Assembly (NCBI GenBank): GCA_963575745.1
Contig: CAUYUJ010007291.1
Span: 1 to 59,941, forward strand
DNA from: Prorocentrum cordatum
Taxonomy: Eukaryota > Sar > Dinophyceae > Prorocentrales > Prorocentraceae
DNA length: 59,941 nt
Direction of reading: 5' to 3'
Below, piece by piece: positions 32,973-42,466 of the stretch (within the stretch, counting starts at the first letter, position 1; every line of letters starts with the position of its first letter). Position numbers and translations under genes: made by a program. Below the pieces are notes generated by a model that was given only the letters and a program-made list of their open reading frames with translations, ran no database searches and had not been told where the DNA came from.

Positions 32973-34425
32973 TCAGGCGCGCGGCTTCTTCTGAGGAGAA
33001 TACACCGTTCGCGAATCCCAGGAGCGCTTGTTGTAATCCCCGCGATAGGATCGGGACTGCCACCCGTCGGCTCTGGAATCGCGGTCGTTCTTCCAGGAAG
33101 TGACGGCGGCGCCCCCCGCGGCTCCCACGGCGCCCGCGGCGCTCGCGGCGCTCGCACTCTGCCCGCGCGCTGCCGCGGCGCTTTTCCCTGCACCCTTGCC
33201 GGCCGGCGCGGCAACCTGCGCGACAGCGGTGGCGCAACGCGAACAAGGGATTCGGCGACGCGGCCTTAAGAGCCCGATCATATTCCGCTTCCGCCGCGCG
33301 GAGCAGCCCGACGTCAAGCGACAGCGCCGCAACGTTCACCTGCGCGCCGACGCGCGCCCGAGAATAACGCGCCGAAGCATGGCGCGGAGCTGCGGCCTGG
33401 AAGCCTGCCGCGCCGGCGGCGGCACGCTCGGCCCACGTCCTCCGCACAAGGCGGTCGTAGACCAAGGCAACCTGGGCCTTCCGTCCCTGCAGGGGGGCAT
33501 CCAGTGCAACCTGGGCAAGCGCGCCCACTTCGGCGACCAGCGGACGGGCGCCAATGTCGACTCGCCTGGAGAACAACGTGTTTGTGAGCCATGGCGCTCG
33601 TGTACGAAATCTGATCAGTGACCGCGGCCGCCACGCTCCACGCGTCGTAAGCTTGGTGCCATGGCGTCCACGCCAGAAGCGGCTGGCTCTCCGCCGCGGT
33701 TCCCCGTCCGAACGCTCTGGCCAACGCGGCCGCCTCTTTCGACTCGGGCTCGTCATCGTCGGGAGAGCCGCCCGCGCCGCGCGCGCAAAGCGGCTGGAAC
33801 TTCGCGAGCTCAGTATAAATGAACGGGCGCGCGATTCCCCTGGATTTCGCGCGCTGCACCTCGGTGGCCAGCGCATCGGTCTTCGCTGACCTGAGCGAAC
33901 GATGGAAACGCGCCAGCGCGCCGGGGCGAAGCCGCGCGGCAGCCTCGGCCACAGGGACTCCGGAAGGTCCCTCAAGCTGATCTGGGCCAGGCCAGCGCCG
34001 ATGTCGACATGCTCTCCCTTCGGCGGGAGCCCAGGATTCTGCAGCAACCGAACCGAAACGACCCGCCGAAGCCGGCGCGGGCCCCGCGGCACCCGGCGCA
34101 CTCGCCTTGGCTGCCGCCACCGTCGCGCGATCCAGAGCGCGCCGCAGGACGCCCTTCGTCAGCGCCGTCGCGCCATCGGCATCCTTCAAATCGCCGAATT
34201 GAAGATTGGCCAATTCTTCTGGCATCGTCAGCCCATTGGCTGCCAGGCAATCAATGGCGCCCTTGAACTGGATATCAGTCCACTTCGCGCCCACAACAGG
34301 GTCAGACTGCAAGAAGGCAAGCAACGCCATCGCAATCCCAGCGCCACGGGGCACGAGCGAGAACCACGCCAGCTGAAGCCCGCTCGCTTGCATGCCAGCG
34401 CGCCATGGTGACGAATGAGAGCGTG
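32973..34425 (-). pseudogene. Gag-like ORF1 of the tyrosine-recombinase retrotransposon, frameshifted
   Basis: Plausible protein is spread over three frames. One reads LLAFLQSDPVVGAKWTDIQF and LRSAKTDALATEVQRAKSRG. A second reads GEHVDIGAGLAQISLRDL and, further on, QVALVYDRLVRRTWAERAAA and AAEAEYDRALKAASPN. A third reads PCSRCATAVAQVAAPAGKGA near 33250 and RSYRGDYNKRSWDS before its stop at 32973. The text moves between frames at least three times, so this copy cannot make an intact ORF1 product without repeated frameshifting. The role is presumed to be the structural protein of the element, by position. Confidence 0.5.
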
Positions 34426-34790
34426 CCAACGACAGCTCGTGGTCACTATGGACCAGAAGAGAGGGCCCCATTGGGCACGTGAACGCAGCAGGCCGCTATG
34501 GGCCGCAACGAAGCCACTATGGGCCGCAAGGAAGCCACTATGGGCCGAGCGAAGCCCCCAGAGGGCGGAGGGCCGAAACCCGACACACGGCACGGTATTT
34601 ATATCCCGCCCCAGTGCCAGGCGGAGGAAGCACGGCACGGCACTGCACCACACGACGCGAGCGGGAGGCGGAAGAGGGTCGACCAGCGCGCGGCCGACCA
34701 GCCGAGCGAGGGCGCCCCCGCGGCCAGCCGCGGGGTCGTTCACAGCGCGGGCGGATTTGTGCCAAGCAATAACTCCGTTATTCCGACCCC
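34425..34790 (-). repeat. Split direct repeat A1
   Basis: Pairs with 30028-30393 with two substitutions (near 34437 and 34774). Contains three tandem copies of an about 20-bp phrase (CACTATGGGCCGCAA) and, near the outer end, the hairpin-like AATAACTCCGTTATT. The outer boundary is CCGACCCC followed by ACAAAATCG. Confidence 0.9.
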
Positions 34791-36019
34791 ACAAAATCGA
34801 AGAACTGCCGAATAATTAGAAATGAACAATGTGTACACCTCGGTCCGACTGCACGCCTCGAGCTTGCTGGCAACCCTTCGAGAGGCTGGACATGCCACGT
34901 CGTGCCTGTGCTGCCCTGCGAGGGCCTGGGCCCCTCGATACCCTCCCAGGGGCCGACTTGTCTCCTCTCGCCTCGTCTCTGTGGACGGCCTCGGGGCGAG
35001 CGAGGAGGAGCGCCGGTCTCGAGGACGTCCCGGCGTCGGAGGCCGTGAGGGGAGGCGGAGCGCACGAGGCCATTTTTGTTCTCCCTGTTCCTCTCGCAGC
35101 TCGAGTCTTTGGTCTTTTTCTCCCCCAGGCCCGGGATGGGCCGGAGGAGCGGAGCAGAGGTCGCGGCCCGACGCCGATCAGAGGGCAGACCGCGCGCTCC
35201 ACGAAGGAGAGGGCCGATGCCACCCGTCCGCGCGGCATGCGCGGGGCTCGTGCCGCGATGACGTGGGCCTTGGTTTCGGACACCGCTCGGGACGTGCCGG
35301 CATGAACGATCGCCGCCCTGCGGCAGCCGGGAGCGTTACGGGTGCTGGCCGAACTCAAGCAGCTGGTGGAGTTCAGCCTTGCGCACTCGCGCCGGCGTCG
35401 CCGCCGCGTCACCGCGGCGCGAGCTTGCCCGACCGGTGCGAAGGCAAGAGAGGGGACTGAGCGCAGTGCCGCTGGCCAGCGGGCAGAAGAGCCCTCGGCC
35501 GCTCGCGGGGGGGGGGTCGGAGCAAGGGGCCCGCCTGTCAACGCGGGCGCGCGCGCCAGGCTCCCAGACCTCCGCGCGTCGCGGCAAGACCACGGCGGGC
35601 GTTTTATCCAACTCGGCCCTCCGAGGGGTCGCTCGCAGGACCCCGGAGACTCAACCGACGGCAGACGATCCGCCACGAGGGTCGGGTGCTGTGGACGGGG
35701 CCGACAGCTCCGGAGCCCACGCCGGGAAGAGCCAAGACGTCGGGGGCCTGGGATGGACGAGCAGGCGGTCGGACCTCCGCCGACATCCCGTCTCGCCGTC
35801 CTCGCCCACCCCCAACTCCTGTGCCCGCCTGCACGCCATGGCCTGGCCAGGCGCCAAGGGCAAGGTGGGGTCTGGGCGCGTGGCGGCGAGGCGGCCCAGG
35901 GTAGCGTCGCCAATGATACCTGGCCCGGGGCGCTCGCTGTCGCCAACTGACTGGCTCTGACTCCCCCCGCTTCCACTCCCGCAGAGGCCACTTCCTGAGG
36001 AAGCGGCGCACGGGCGGGG
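34791..36019. other. GC-rich flank without recognised gene
   Basis: Long frames occur on both strands because stop codons are rare at this GC content. None shows a domain. The segment lies between the retrotransposon and the 3' end of the prolyl hydroxylase gene and may include its 3' untranslated region. Confidence 0.4.
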
Positions 36020-36856
36020 CTACGTCCCCTTGTGGGCTGCTAGCAGCGAGCGCGCCGTCCGCAGCTCATCCCTGTGCTCGGCCAGCTCGGCGTCGAGAGT
36101 CAGCCAGATGGCCAGCGCGCAACGCGTCCCGTTGGTGACCTCCTCGACCCCGTGGATGTTCTCCTCGCCGGCTGTGAAGGCGACGAGGCGCCCTGCCTTC
36201 GGCACCACCCTTACTCTGGCGGCCCCCTCGCTCTCCCAGTCCGGCGTGAAGAAAAAGTCACCACCGCTGAAATCTCCGCTCTCGGGGCCGTGCAGGAAGA
36301 GGATCGCGCTGTGGCTGCGCCAGTGGAAGAACGGCGCTTCGCGGGCACACCCGGCGCCTCGGCGGAAGCAGTTGTCCGCGTGGGCAGGGTGTGAGTCCTC
36401 TGGCCGTGCTGCCCGCCTGTACGATGTCCAACCCTCGCCCTCCAAAATCCACGCGCGCTTGAAGTGCACGGTCACCGGCTCCGCGGTGGGCCTGCCAGCG
36501 AACGTGAAGCCAGCGCACTCGGGCATCTCCTCGCACTTGGCCTTCGCCTGCTGCACGGTCATGGCCTCCACCAGCATGTCGCCGCCGGCCCGCAGATAGC
36601 CGCTGTGCTCCGAGAAGCCACCCGGCTCGTCCTGGCCCGCCTCCGCGCTCCGGCACGTCAGGTGCGCAAAGTCCAGCCGCAGCTCCGGCGCCCCGAAGTG
36701 CTCGATGACCACGGCGGAGGACGTCTCAACGGCCAGCAGATACGTCTCGGCCCACTCGACGGCTGCGGCGCGGCGGGCGGGTGTCTGGCCGATCGCCCAC
36801 CTGGCGGCGTCGGACGGCGTGATGCCCGCAAAGCGCTCCCGGCTTGAGTGAGGCCG
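36020..36856 (-). CDS. Exon 5: second P3H-like dioxygenase domain and C-terminus
   Basis: Starts after TTTCTCTACCAG with RPHSSRERFAGITPSDAARW, which aligns with KPLSASEFFGGASPSSAAEW of exon 1. It then carries LDFAHLTCRSAE, an inserted Cys-containing module (AKAKCEEMPECAGFTFAGR), SHPAHADNCF with the H-x-D metal site, HGPESGDFSGGDFFFTPDW, GEENIHGVEEV with the distal His and RCALAIWLTLD with the 2-oxoglutarate-binding Arg. The complete active-site set is present. The protein ends LLAAHKGT at a TAG. The CAGFTF module is absent from the first domain and may mediate binding. Confidence 0.8.
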   Translation of the reverse strand, partial: RPHSSRERFAGITPSDAARWAIGQTPARRAAAVEWAETYLLAVETSSAVVIEHFGAPELRLDFAHLTCRSAEAGQDEPGGFSEHSGYLRAGGDMLVEAMTVQQAKAKCEEMPECAGFTFAGRPTAEPVTVHFKRAWILEGEGWTSYRRAARPEDSHPAHADNCFRRGAGCAREAPFFHWRSHSAILFLHGPESGDFSGGDFFFTPDWESEGAARVRVVPKAGRLVAFTAGEENIHGVEEVTNGTRCALAIWLTLDAELAEHRDELRTARSLLAAHKGT

Positions 36857-37330
36857 CTGGTAGAGAAAGGAACGACTGCACGTACACAAATTCTCGGACC
36901 TCAGCGCGGACTTTTTGGATCCGCGCTGGGCCCCTCTCTCTGGCGCGCGGAACGCGCCAGGGGCGGAGCTGGAGGCGCCCCCGGGAGGGCCCAACGCCGA
37001 TCTGAGAACTCCGCGCGGAGCCCCAGAGACTTCTGCTCGTGCCGTTTTTTCTTCTCCGAGCTCGCTCCCCTCGTAGCCGTCGCCCACCTAGAGGCCTCCT
37101 AGACGGGGTCAGAGCAGATGGGGCCGGAGGATCGTGCCGCACCGCCGATACATCGGCGATGCATCGGCGATGTATCGGCGATGCCCTGGCGATGCATCGT
37201 CGACGTCGGCGATGCATCGGCGACGTCGACGTGAAGCAAGTTGGGCTCCGCATCGAGCCGCATCGGCGGTGCGTCGCCGATGCGACGCGATCCTCCGACC
37301 CCGTCCACACGCACTGCGACCCCCTCTGGG
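36857..37330 (-). mobile_element. Introner-like intron composed of foldback repeat families 2 and 1
   Basis: The whole intron between exons 4 and 5 is made of two repeats found elsewhere in the window: family 1 (37102-37325; others at 21281, 23500, 55098) and family 2 (36863-37045; others at 26362, 54718, 55262). On the gene's strand the family 2 unit ends in a pyrimidine tract and TTTCTCTACCAG, which serves as the 3' splice site. GGCCTC occurs at both ends (36850-36855 and 37331-37336) in the same codon phase, as a target duplication would. Confidence 0.65.
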
Positions 37331-37502
37331 AGGCCCTGAGGCCACCGCCGCGGCGGCCGGGGCGAGGCGCGCGAGCCTGGCCGACAGCTCGGGGGAGAGC
37401 ACGCCGTCCACGACGGCGCGGCCCCTCGCCGCGGAGCTCTCGGAGGCCTCGTCGCAGTGGCCCGGGCACGAGCGCGCCATCTGCAGGGGCTCCAGCGCAC
37501 AC
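37331..37502 (-). CDS. Exon 4: N-terminal part of second P3H-like domain
   Basis: Reads CALEPLQMARSCPGHCDEAS then RAVVDGVLSPELSARLARLA, which parallels RRAVVPGAFPPVVMQALLDLA in exon 1. It ends near 37331, where foldback repeat family 1 begins, so the downstream intron is made of repeats. GGCCTC at 37336-37331 recurs at the acceptor side. Confidence 0.55.
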
Positions 37503-37708
37503 CTGTCGGCGGCAACTCACGGGAAGGCTGCCATGCGGACTCCCGTACCATCCTGCCGGCTCTTGCGAATCGACGCTGATCGACGCCAGTCGACGCGAAA
37601 TCGACGCTGATTCAAGGCTGCAGACGGAACGAAGAGGGAGGCTCCCACGACTTGCTGCCGAATGCGCCTGTGCGCCGCGGCCCGCTCGCCGCAGGGCAGG
37701 CTGCGGAC

Positions 37709-38072
37709 CTGCGGGCGCTCCTCCCGGGCGCCCTCCCTGAGCAGCTGCGCCACGCCGCTCCAGTCCCTCGCAACGCGGGGCAGCCCCTCCGCGGCGCCGA
37801 ACACGGCCTCGTTGCCGAGCTCGTGGATCCACTTGGTCATGATGTACTTTTCGCCCCGCTGCACGGGGCACGCGCCGTGGCGTGTCAGCTCGTCCCCCGA
37901 GCCGGATGGGTGCAGGTTGTACCAGAAGATGGCGGTGCCCTTCTCGGCCGCCACAGACACGTTGTGCGAGACGAAGACGGTGGCGCCACCGGCGTCTACC
38001 TCGTTGAGGTACAGCAGGAAAGTCGCAGCTCGAGCGCCCACCTCAGCACCGCCCGCGCCGTAGCCGAAATCC
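37709..38072 (-). CDS. Exon 3: C-terminal half of the prolyl 4-hydroxylase domain
   Basis: Begins after a CAG acceptor (GTCCGCAG|GGATTTCGGC). It contains ARAATFLLYLNEVDAGGATV, AAEKGTAIFWYNLHPSGS, GDELTRHGACPVQRGEK and MTKWIHELG. The His in RHGACPV is the third iron ligand and the Lys in GEK the expected 2-oxoglutarate-binding residue of prolyl 4-hydroxylases. The exon probably ends at CCGCAG|GT near 37709; CAGGT occurs at both intron ends, so the exact junction is ambiguous. The following intron carries TCGACGC reiterations (about 37565-37612). Confidence 0.8.
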
Positions 38073-38319
38073 CTGCGGACCGTGGTCCCGACGCCAGGGC
38101 ACCCAAACAGGCGTACGTGAAGCAGAAACTTCTGGACGTCCGCGGCCGGCTTCTCCGCCGGCAGGGGGGCCCCTCCCCAGCCCACCCTCTTCCCCGCTCG
38201 CGAAGCGCGCCATGGGGGCGGCCGCAGAGGCGACGCCCAGGGATGCATGGGGGGGAGGAGACCTCGGCGCCTGCGGAGAGACCGTCCGCGGCCGCCCCGT
38301 GCTCTTGTGCGTTCCGTTT

Positions 38320-39033
38320 GGCTCCCCAGATGCCCCAGTCCAGGTGGGCTTCGTACTTGCCCTGGTTGACGTCCACGTAGCGCGCGATCTGGAGCTCCTC
38401 CGCCGACTCGAGCGAGAGGCCCGTGACGGCCTCTATCCGGGCGAGGACGCTGTGGATGACGGGGTCCTCGTCGTCGTTGCTCAGCCAGCTGGTGGAGCTG
38501 GTCCTGTAGCTCGCCTGCGTCAGCTGCTCGCCCTCGAAGACGACGGCGTCCTTGAAGTGCGGCGATGCCTTCGCGAGGATGTGCGCGATCTCGTCCTCGG
38601 TCACTATGCCGCGCACCCTCGTGATCTGCGGGCCCGGGAGGTCGCTGAGCACCTCCACGGGCACCGCGAGGTCCCTCCCGGGCAGCTGGAGGTCGGCCAC
38701 GCGCCGCCCCTGCCGGATCACGTGGCCCTCGGCCGCGCGCCTGCACATGTCCTCGTAGCGCCTGTCCGCCGCCCGCCAGTCGTGGGGGTCGTGCTCGGAG
38801 AGCTGCTCCTCCGTCCGGCTCAGCGCCCGCTCGGCCAGGTCCAGCTCGTCCGCGTGCGCCGCGCGCTGGGCGTCCTCCGTGAACCACGCGCCCAGCTGGC
38901 ACCGGATCCCCCTCGTCACGGCCTCCACGCCGTGGGCGTTCTCTGCGCCCGACGTGAACGCGACCATCGTGCCAGCTCGGGGGGTCACGCGCGTCCTGGG
39001 TCCCCCTGTCGCTGGGGCGAAGATGATGGGCCG
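38320..39033 (-). CDS. Exon 2: end of first P3H-like domain and start of prolyl 4-hydroxylase
   Basis: The first part (RVTPRAGTMVAFTSGAEN, then AHGVEAVTRGIRCQLGAWF) supplies the distal iron-binding His and the 2-oxoglutarate-binding Arg of the domain begun in exon 1, at exactly the point where exon 1 stops. After a charged linker (LAERALSRTEEQLSEHD) comes a prolyl 4-hydroxylase catalytic domain: GIVTEDEIAHILAKASPHFK, YRTSSTSWL, ELQIARYVDVNQGKYE and AHLDWG with the H-x-D ligands. The donor lies shortly after HLDWGIWG. The 5' side abuts an AGG microsatellite that is intronic. Confidence 0.75.
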
Positions 39034-39054
39034 ATTTTCCACCACCACTACCAT

Positions 39055-39183
39055 AGGTAGGAGGAGGAGGAGGAGGAGGAGGAGGAGGAGGAGGAGGAGG
39101 AGGAGGAGGAGGAGGAGGAGGAGGAGGAGGAGGCGGAGGCGGAGGAGGAGGCGGAGGAGGAGAAGGAGGAGGAGGAGGAGGAA
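39055..39183. repeat. (AGG)n microsatellite at the left edge of the transposon
   Basis: Nearly pure AGG with GCG interruptions. The same AGG phase resumes at 49062-49092 on the other side of the transposon, so the element appears to have landed inside one microsatellite. Confidence 0.85.
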
Positions 39184-39234
39184 AACGAATGTTCCTTGCA
39201 AATTGATGTTTGCGCCCTGTTGTTTGATATTTGG
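39184..39234. repeat. Left terminal inverted repeat
   Basis: Starts AACGAATGTTCCTTGC and continues AATTGATGTTTGCGCC. Pairs with 49061-49011 read on the other strand with nine mismatches and no gaps over 51 bases. Confidence 0.85.
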
Positions 39235-39235
39235 C

Positions 39236-39690
39236 AGTCCTTCCTGTTCCAGGACTTCCAGGGCTGCCAGGATTGCAGGACTTAAATATTTTCCAGGATT
39301 CCAGGACTCATTCATTTCAGGGCTTCCGGGTCTTCCAGGATTCCAATCCACGAGTGAATTCCGAGATTTCTACGATTTCTTCCGGACTCTTCAGGATTAG
39401 CAGAACTTCGCTCCGCCGGGACTGGAATGCATCAGGGTTTCAGGACTTCCAAGACTTCCTTCCACGATTTGCAGGACTTCAGCGACTTCCAATCCAGGAC
39501 TTCCACCATAGGACTTTTCAGGATTTCCAAAAATAGCATCGCATAATTCTAAGGTTTCCAGGATTTCAGGACTTCCAGGCTAAGGATTTTCAGGTCTTCG
39601 TGACACTTCCTGGCAGAATTCCAAGACTTCCAGGATTTCCTTACGGTTCTTCAGGGCTTCCAGGACTTCAGGACCCCAATACTAATCCCT
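39236..39690. repeat. Left subterminal TTCCAGGAC array
   Basis: About 450 bases of TTCCAGGACTTCCAGGATT variants with 8-10 base spacing, directly inside the left inverted repeat. Confidence 0.85.
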
Positions 39691-39719
39691 TGTGGGACTT
39701 CAGGCCCAGAGGATCCGTG

Positions 39720-41418
39720 ATTGTTAGCACAAGGCGTGCGATCTACATGTACGTAAGACTTGAAGTGCTAGCATAGGAGTGGTAATGTTATATATTGTAT
39801 ACAACATGCAACACTATTCAGTTTACATAGCGTTGGATGTGTATCGTCGACTGGGGGTTGTCATAAGTCGTGTGTGTTGCTGATCTGGCCAGATATTCGT
39901 GGTTACGCATTGTGTTAATTAATCGTGTGGGTTGTACAATTGGGCTTGATAGTCGTTTGTCGGCCAAGGGGACATGCGCCACTGGGCCGCGAAATGCCGA
40001 AGGGGCGGCGATGACGAAAGGGTCATATGGCGGTTGCGGCTCACTGACAGGGTACTAATTTGATGACGGGGGCCACGTGCTTTTGCCATTTGCGTACAGC
40101 CCCTCCTTGGGATTATTAGTTTGGAAGTTGGAAGTCGTGGGAAGCATCTCTCGGGGCCTCTTGGAATATGTTGATGTTTCTGGGAGGGCAGGGTCGTATT
40201 CATTGGGAGTTTCGTTCAAGGTTTTGGGTGCATGTTGGGATCTCTTGGTAGCCCAGGGGGGGCATCGTTGAGAGGAGGGTTCGGCCACTGTTTGGCTTTT
40301 CTCGTGTTTGCCCTATGGCATGTTTGGGCAGTCGCGGGGACTTCTTGGGTTGTTTCTGTTGAAGGGGGCGGGGGTAGGGGATCAATCAGGTGGGCTGTCT
40401 TGTCATGGTATTGGGGGCATCTTGGGCCGTTTTGGAGCACTTCCGAGCATACATCTTCAAGGCACGTAAATCATTCAACGAATTGTGTTTGTCGGTCTCA
40501 CCTTCGGCTCCTCATCCCTCTCAAGACTTGTCGGGTTAGACTCAGGGACGACCCTCTCATGTTCGGGGGGGTCGATCGCAGTGAAAAACGTGTCGTAGAA
40601 ATATGCGTGCAGACTGGCATTTATCTGCTGGAACACATAGTACCCGATCTGACGGAGCCAACCTACGGTGAGACTGCCGCGCTTTACCACACCATACTCA
40701 CGGGTAGGCAACCATGCTGTGCCCAAAACCTATCCCCACACATCCGCAAGCACACACATTGACATGTACGTCGTTGACACGCGCCATAGTCTTATCCCCC
40801 CCCATTTTCCAGGCCAACCCCTTCTTACATCGTCTCGGGAAATGGGGTTCCTTTGCGAAACAGACCGATCATGAGCGTGTCGGCCACCGATGCCGAACGA
40901 TCGCGCCTCGGCTAGAACCGCGTCCTGGGAGCCCGGGGGGGGTGCACGGGAAGAACAAAGGCGATTCGATGAACCGACCTCTGCGTTTCAGAAATCATCA
41001 ATCAAGCGACACGGCCAACATGTGAGGCCGTCCGCTCCATGAGGAGCAGGTCGTTCCACCGAATTCACCCCGATGTCTTCCGGGCGCACCGCCCGTCCCA
41101 AACAGAGTGAAGGGGCCGGGGTACAAGAGTTGTGCAAGGACGCCGTGGGGGGGGGGGGCCAGGTTGGTTTTTGAAATTGCGCCCTCGGGTCATAAAGGTG
41201 ATTCTGACGGACTTGCCGCCTCTATTTCGGTGTCAGAGTCTGATGAGCTCGAACGGTACAGCTCCTTGCCCCAGGGACCCACGCGGGGTCGAGCCCAACA
41301 GTTTCTGGAAGGGGTGAGGGCGATGAGCAGGGGGATGCGGGTCAGCAACAAACAACACACAACAAACAACAAACAACATTGACAAACAACAAACAACCAA
41401 CAACAGACAACAATCAAC

Positions 41419-41453
<35 letters not shown>

Positions 41454-42164
41454 CCACTACCACCAACAACAACAAAACCAACAACAACAACAACAACACC
41501 AACAACAACAACATCAATAATAACAACAGCAGCAACAGCAACCGCAACAACAGCAGCAATAACAACATCAACACATGCATAAAGGAACCCATGACCACAA
41601 TCCCAAGACCAAGCATCCAGACAACCCAATTCTAAGATCCAAAAGGCTCGAGATGTCCTCGCAATGGCGGCCGGGTGGCGGATTTTAGTCTTACTGGCCG
41701 CCGACAGGCTTATCCGAGAGGGGCATTCTCCTAGGGGCAGATAGGATCATGCTGCTACTGCTGCTGCTGGTCCTCCTACTCCTCCTCCTCCTACTCCTCC
41801 TCCTCCTCCTCCTCCTCCTCCTCCTCCTCCTCCTCCACTCCTCCTCCTCCTCCTCTTTCCTCCTCCTCCTCCTCCTCCTCCTCTTCCTGCCCTCCCCTCC
41901 TCCCACCGCCTCCTCCTCCTGCTTCTCCCTCCTGCTGCTCCTCCTCCTCCTCCTGCTCCCCCTCCTGCTCCTCCTCATCCTCCTCCTCGTCCATCCTATC
42001 TGTACCGGAGTGGTGCCCAACCTGCACCCTCCGTCAGACCCGTATTGGACTGTCCTGTATCGGGCCATTGGGATCCCTTGCCTTGTGGCCCGTTTACCTT
42101 TTGGCCAGGTTACTACCGCCCGAGAGCATGATGATGGTGATGATGATGGTGATGCTGACGATGG

Positions 42165-42228
<64 letters not shown>

Positions 42229-42466
42229 GGTGGTGGTGTTTTTTGGCACTGTGCGATGGTAAATCGCAGAGGAAAAAATAGCTTCAACGTCTGTTGCGCT
42301 GCTGCGCGCTATATTGTCTGTCACAGTGTTGCTTCGTTCCATGGGTTTGCAAATTGACCCCAACTTCACTCATCCACACCCCTGCTTTAAAATATAATGC
42401 AACACTCGTGACAACTGACCCCCCACGCAGCTTGCAGGCCTGGGCCCTGGCAGAAGAAGATTGCCC
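39720..42466. other. Non-coding 3' part of the transposon
   Basis: No recognised gene. AAC-rich microsatellite at about 41345-41580, TCC-rich at about 41770-41990, GAT/GGT at about 42126-42238. 39720-41100 is unique-looking sequence without a supported frame. Confidence 0.6.

Larger units (their letters stand above)
29831..34790 (-). mobile_element. Tyrosine-recombinase retrotransposon with split direct repeats (PAT/Ngaro type)
   Basis: In element sense (minus strand) the order is A1 (34790-34425), coding region (gag-like, reverse transcriptase, tyrosine recombinase), B1 (30559-30394), A2 (30393-30028), B2 (29997-29831). The A1 - ORFs - B1 - A2 - B2 layout is the split-direct-repeat structure known from PAT and Ngaro elements of the DIRS order, which integrate through a tyrosine recombinase. 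A1 and A2 differ at only two of 366 positions, so insertion is recent. The interior is frameshifted and lacks the end of the polymerase and RNase H, so this copy probably needed enzymes supplied in trans. Confidence 0.85.

Noticed and set aside
31981-34101. A 706-residue minus frame through the tyrosine-recombinase element
   Set aside because: It mixes genuine ORF1 pieces with out-of-frame polymerase sequence; not a single protein.
34816-35991. A 391-residue minus frame
   Set aside because: Arg/Ala/Pro-rich, open on both strands, no domain; typical of GC-rich non-coding sequence.
37104-37551. Frames reading RRIADASAMRRR-like peptides, also at 21 kb, 23.5 kb and 55 kb
   Set aside because: Translations of foldback family 1, not a protein family.
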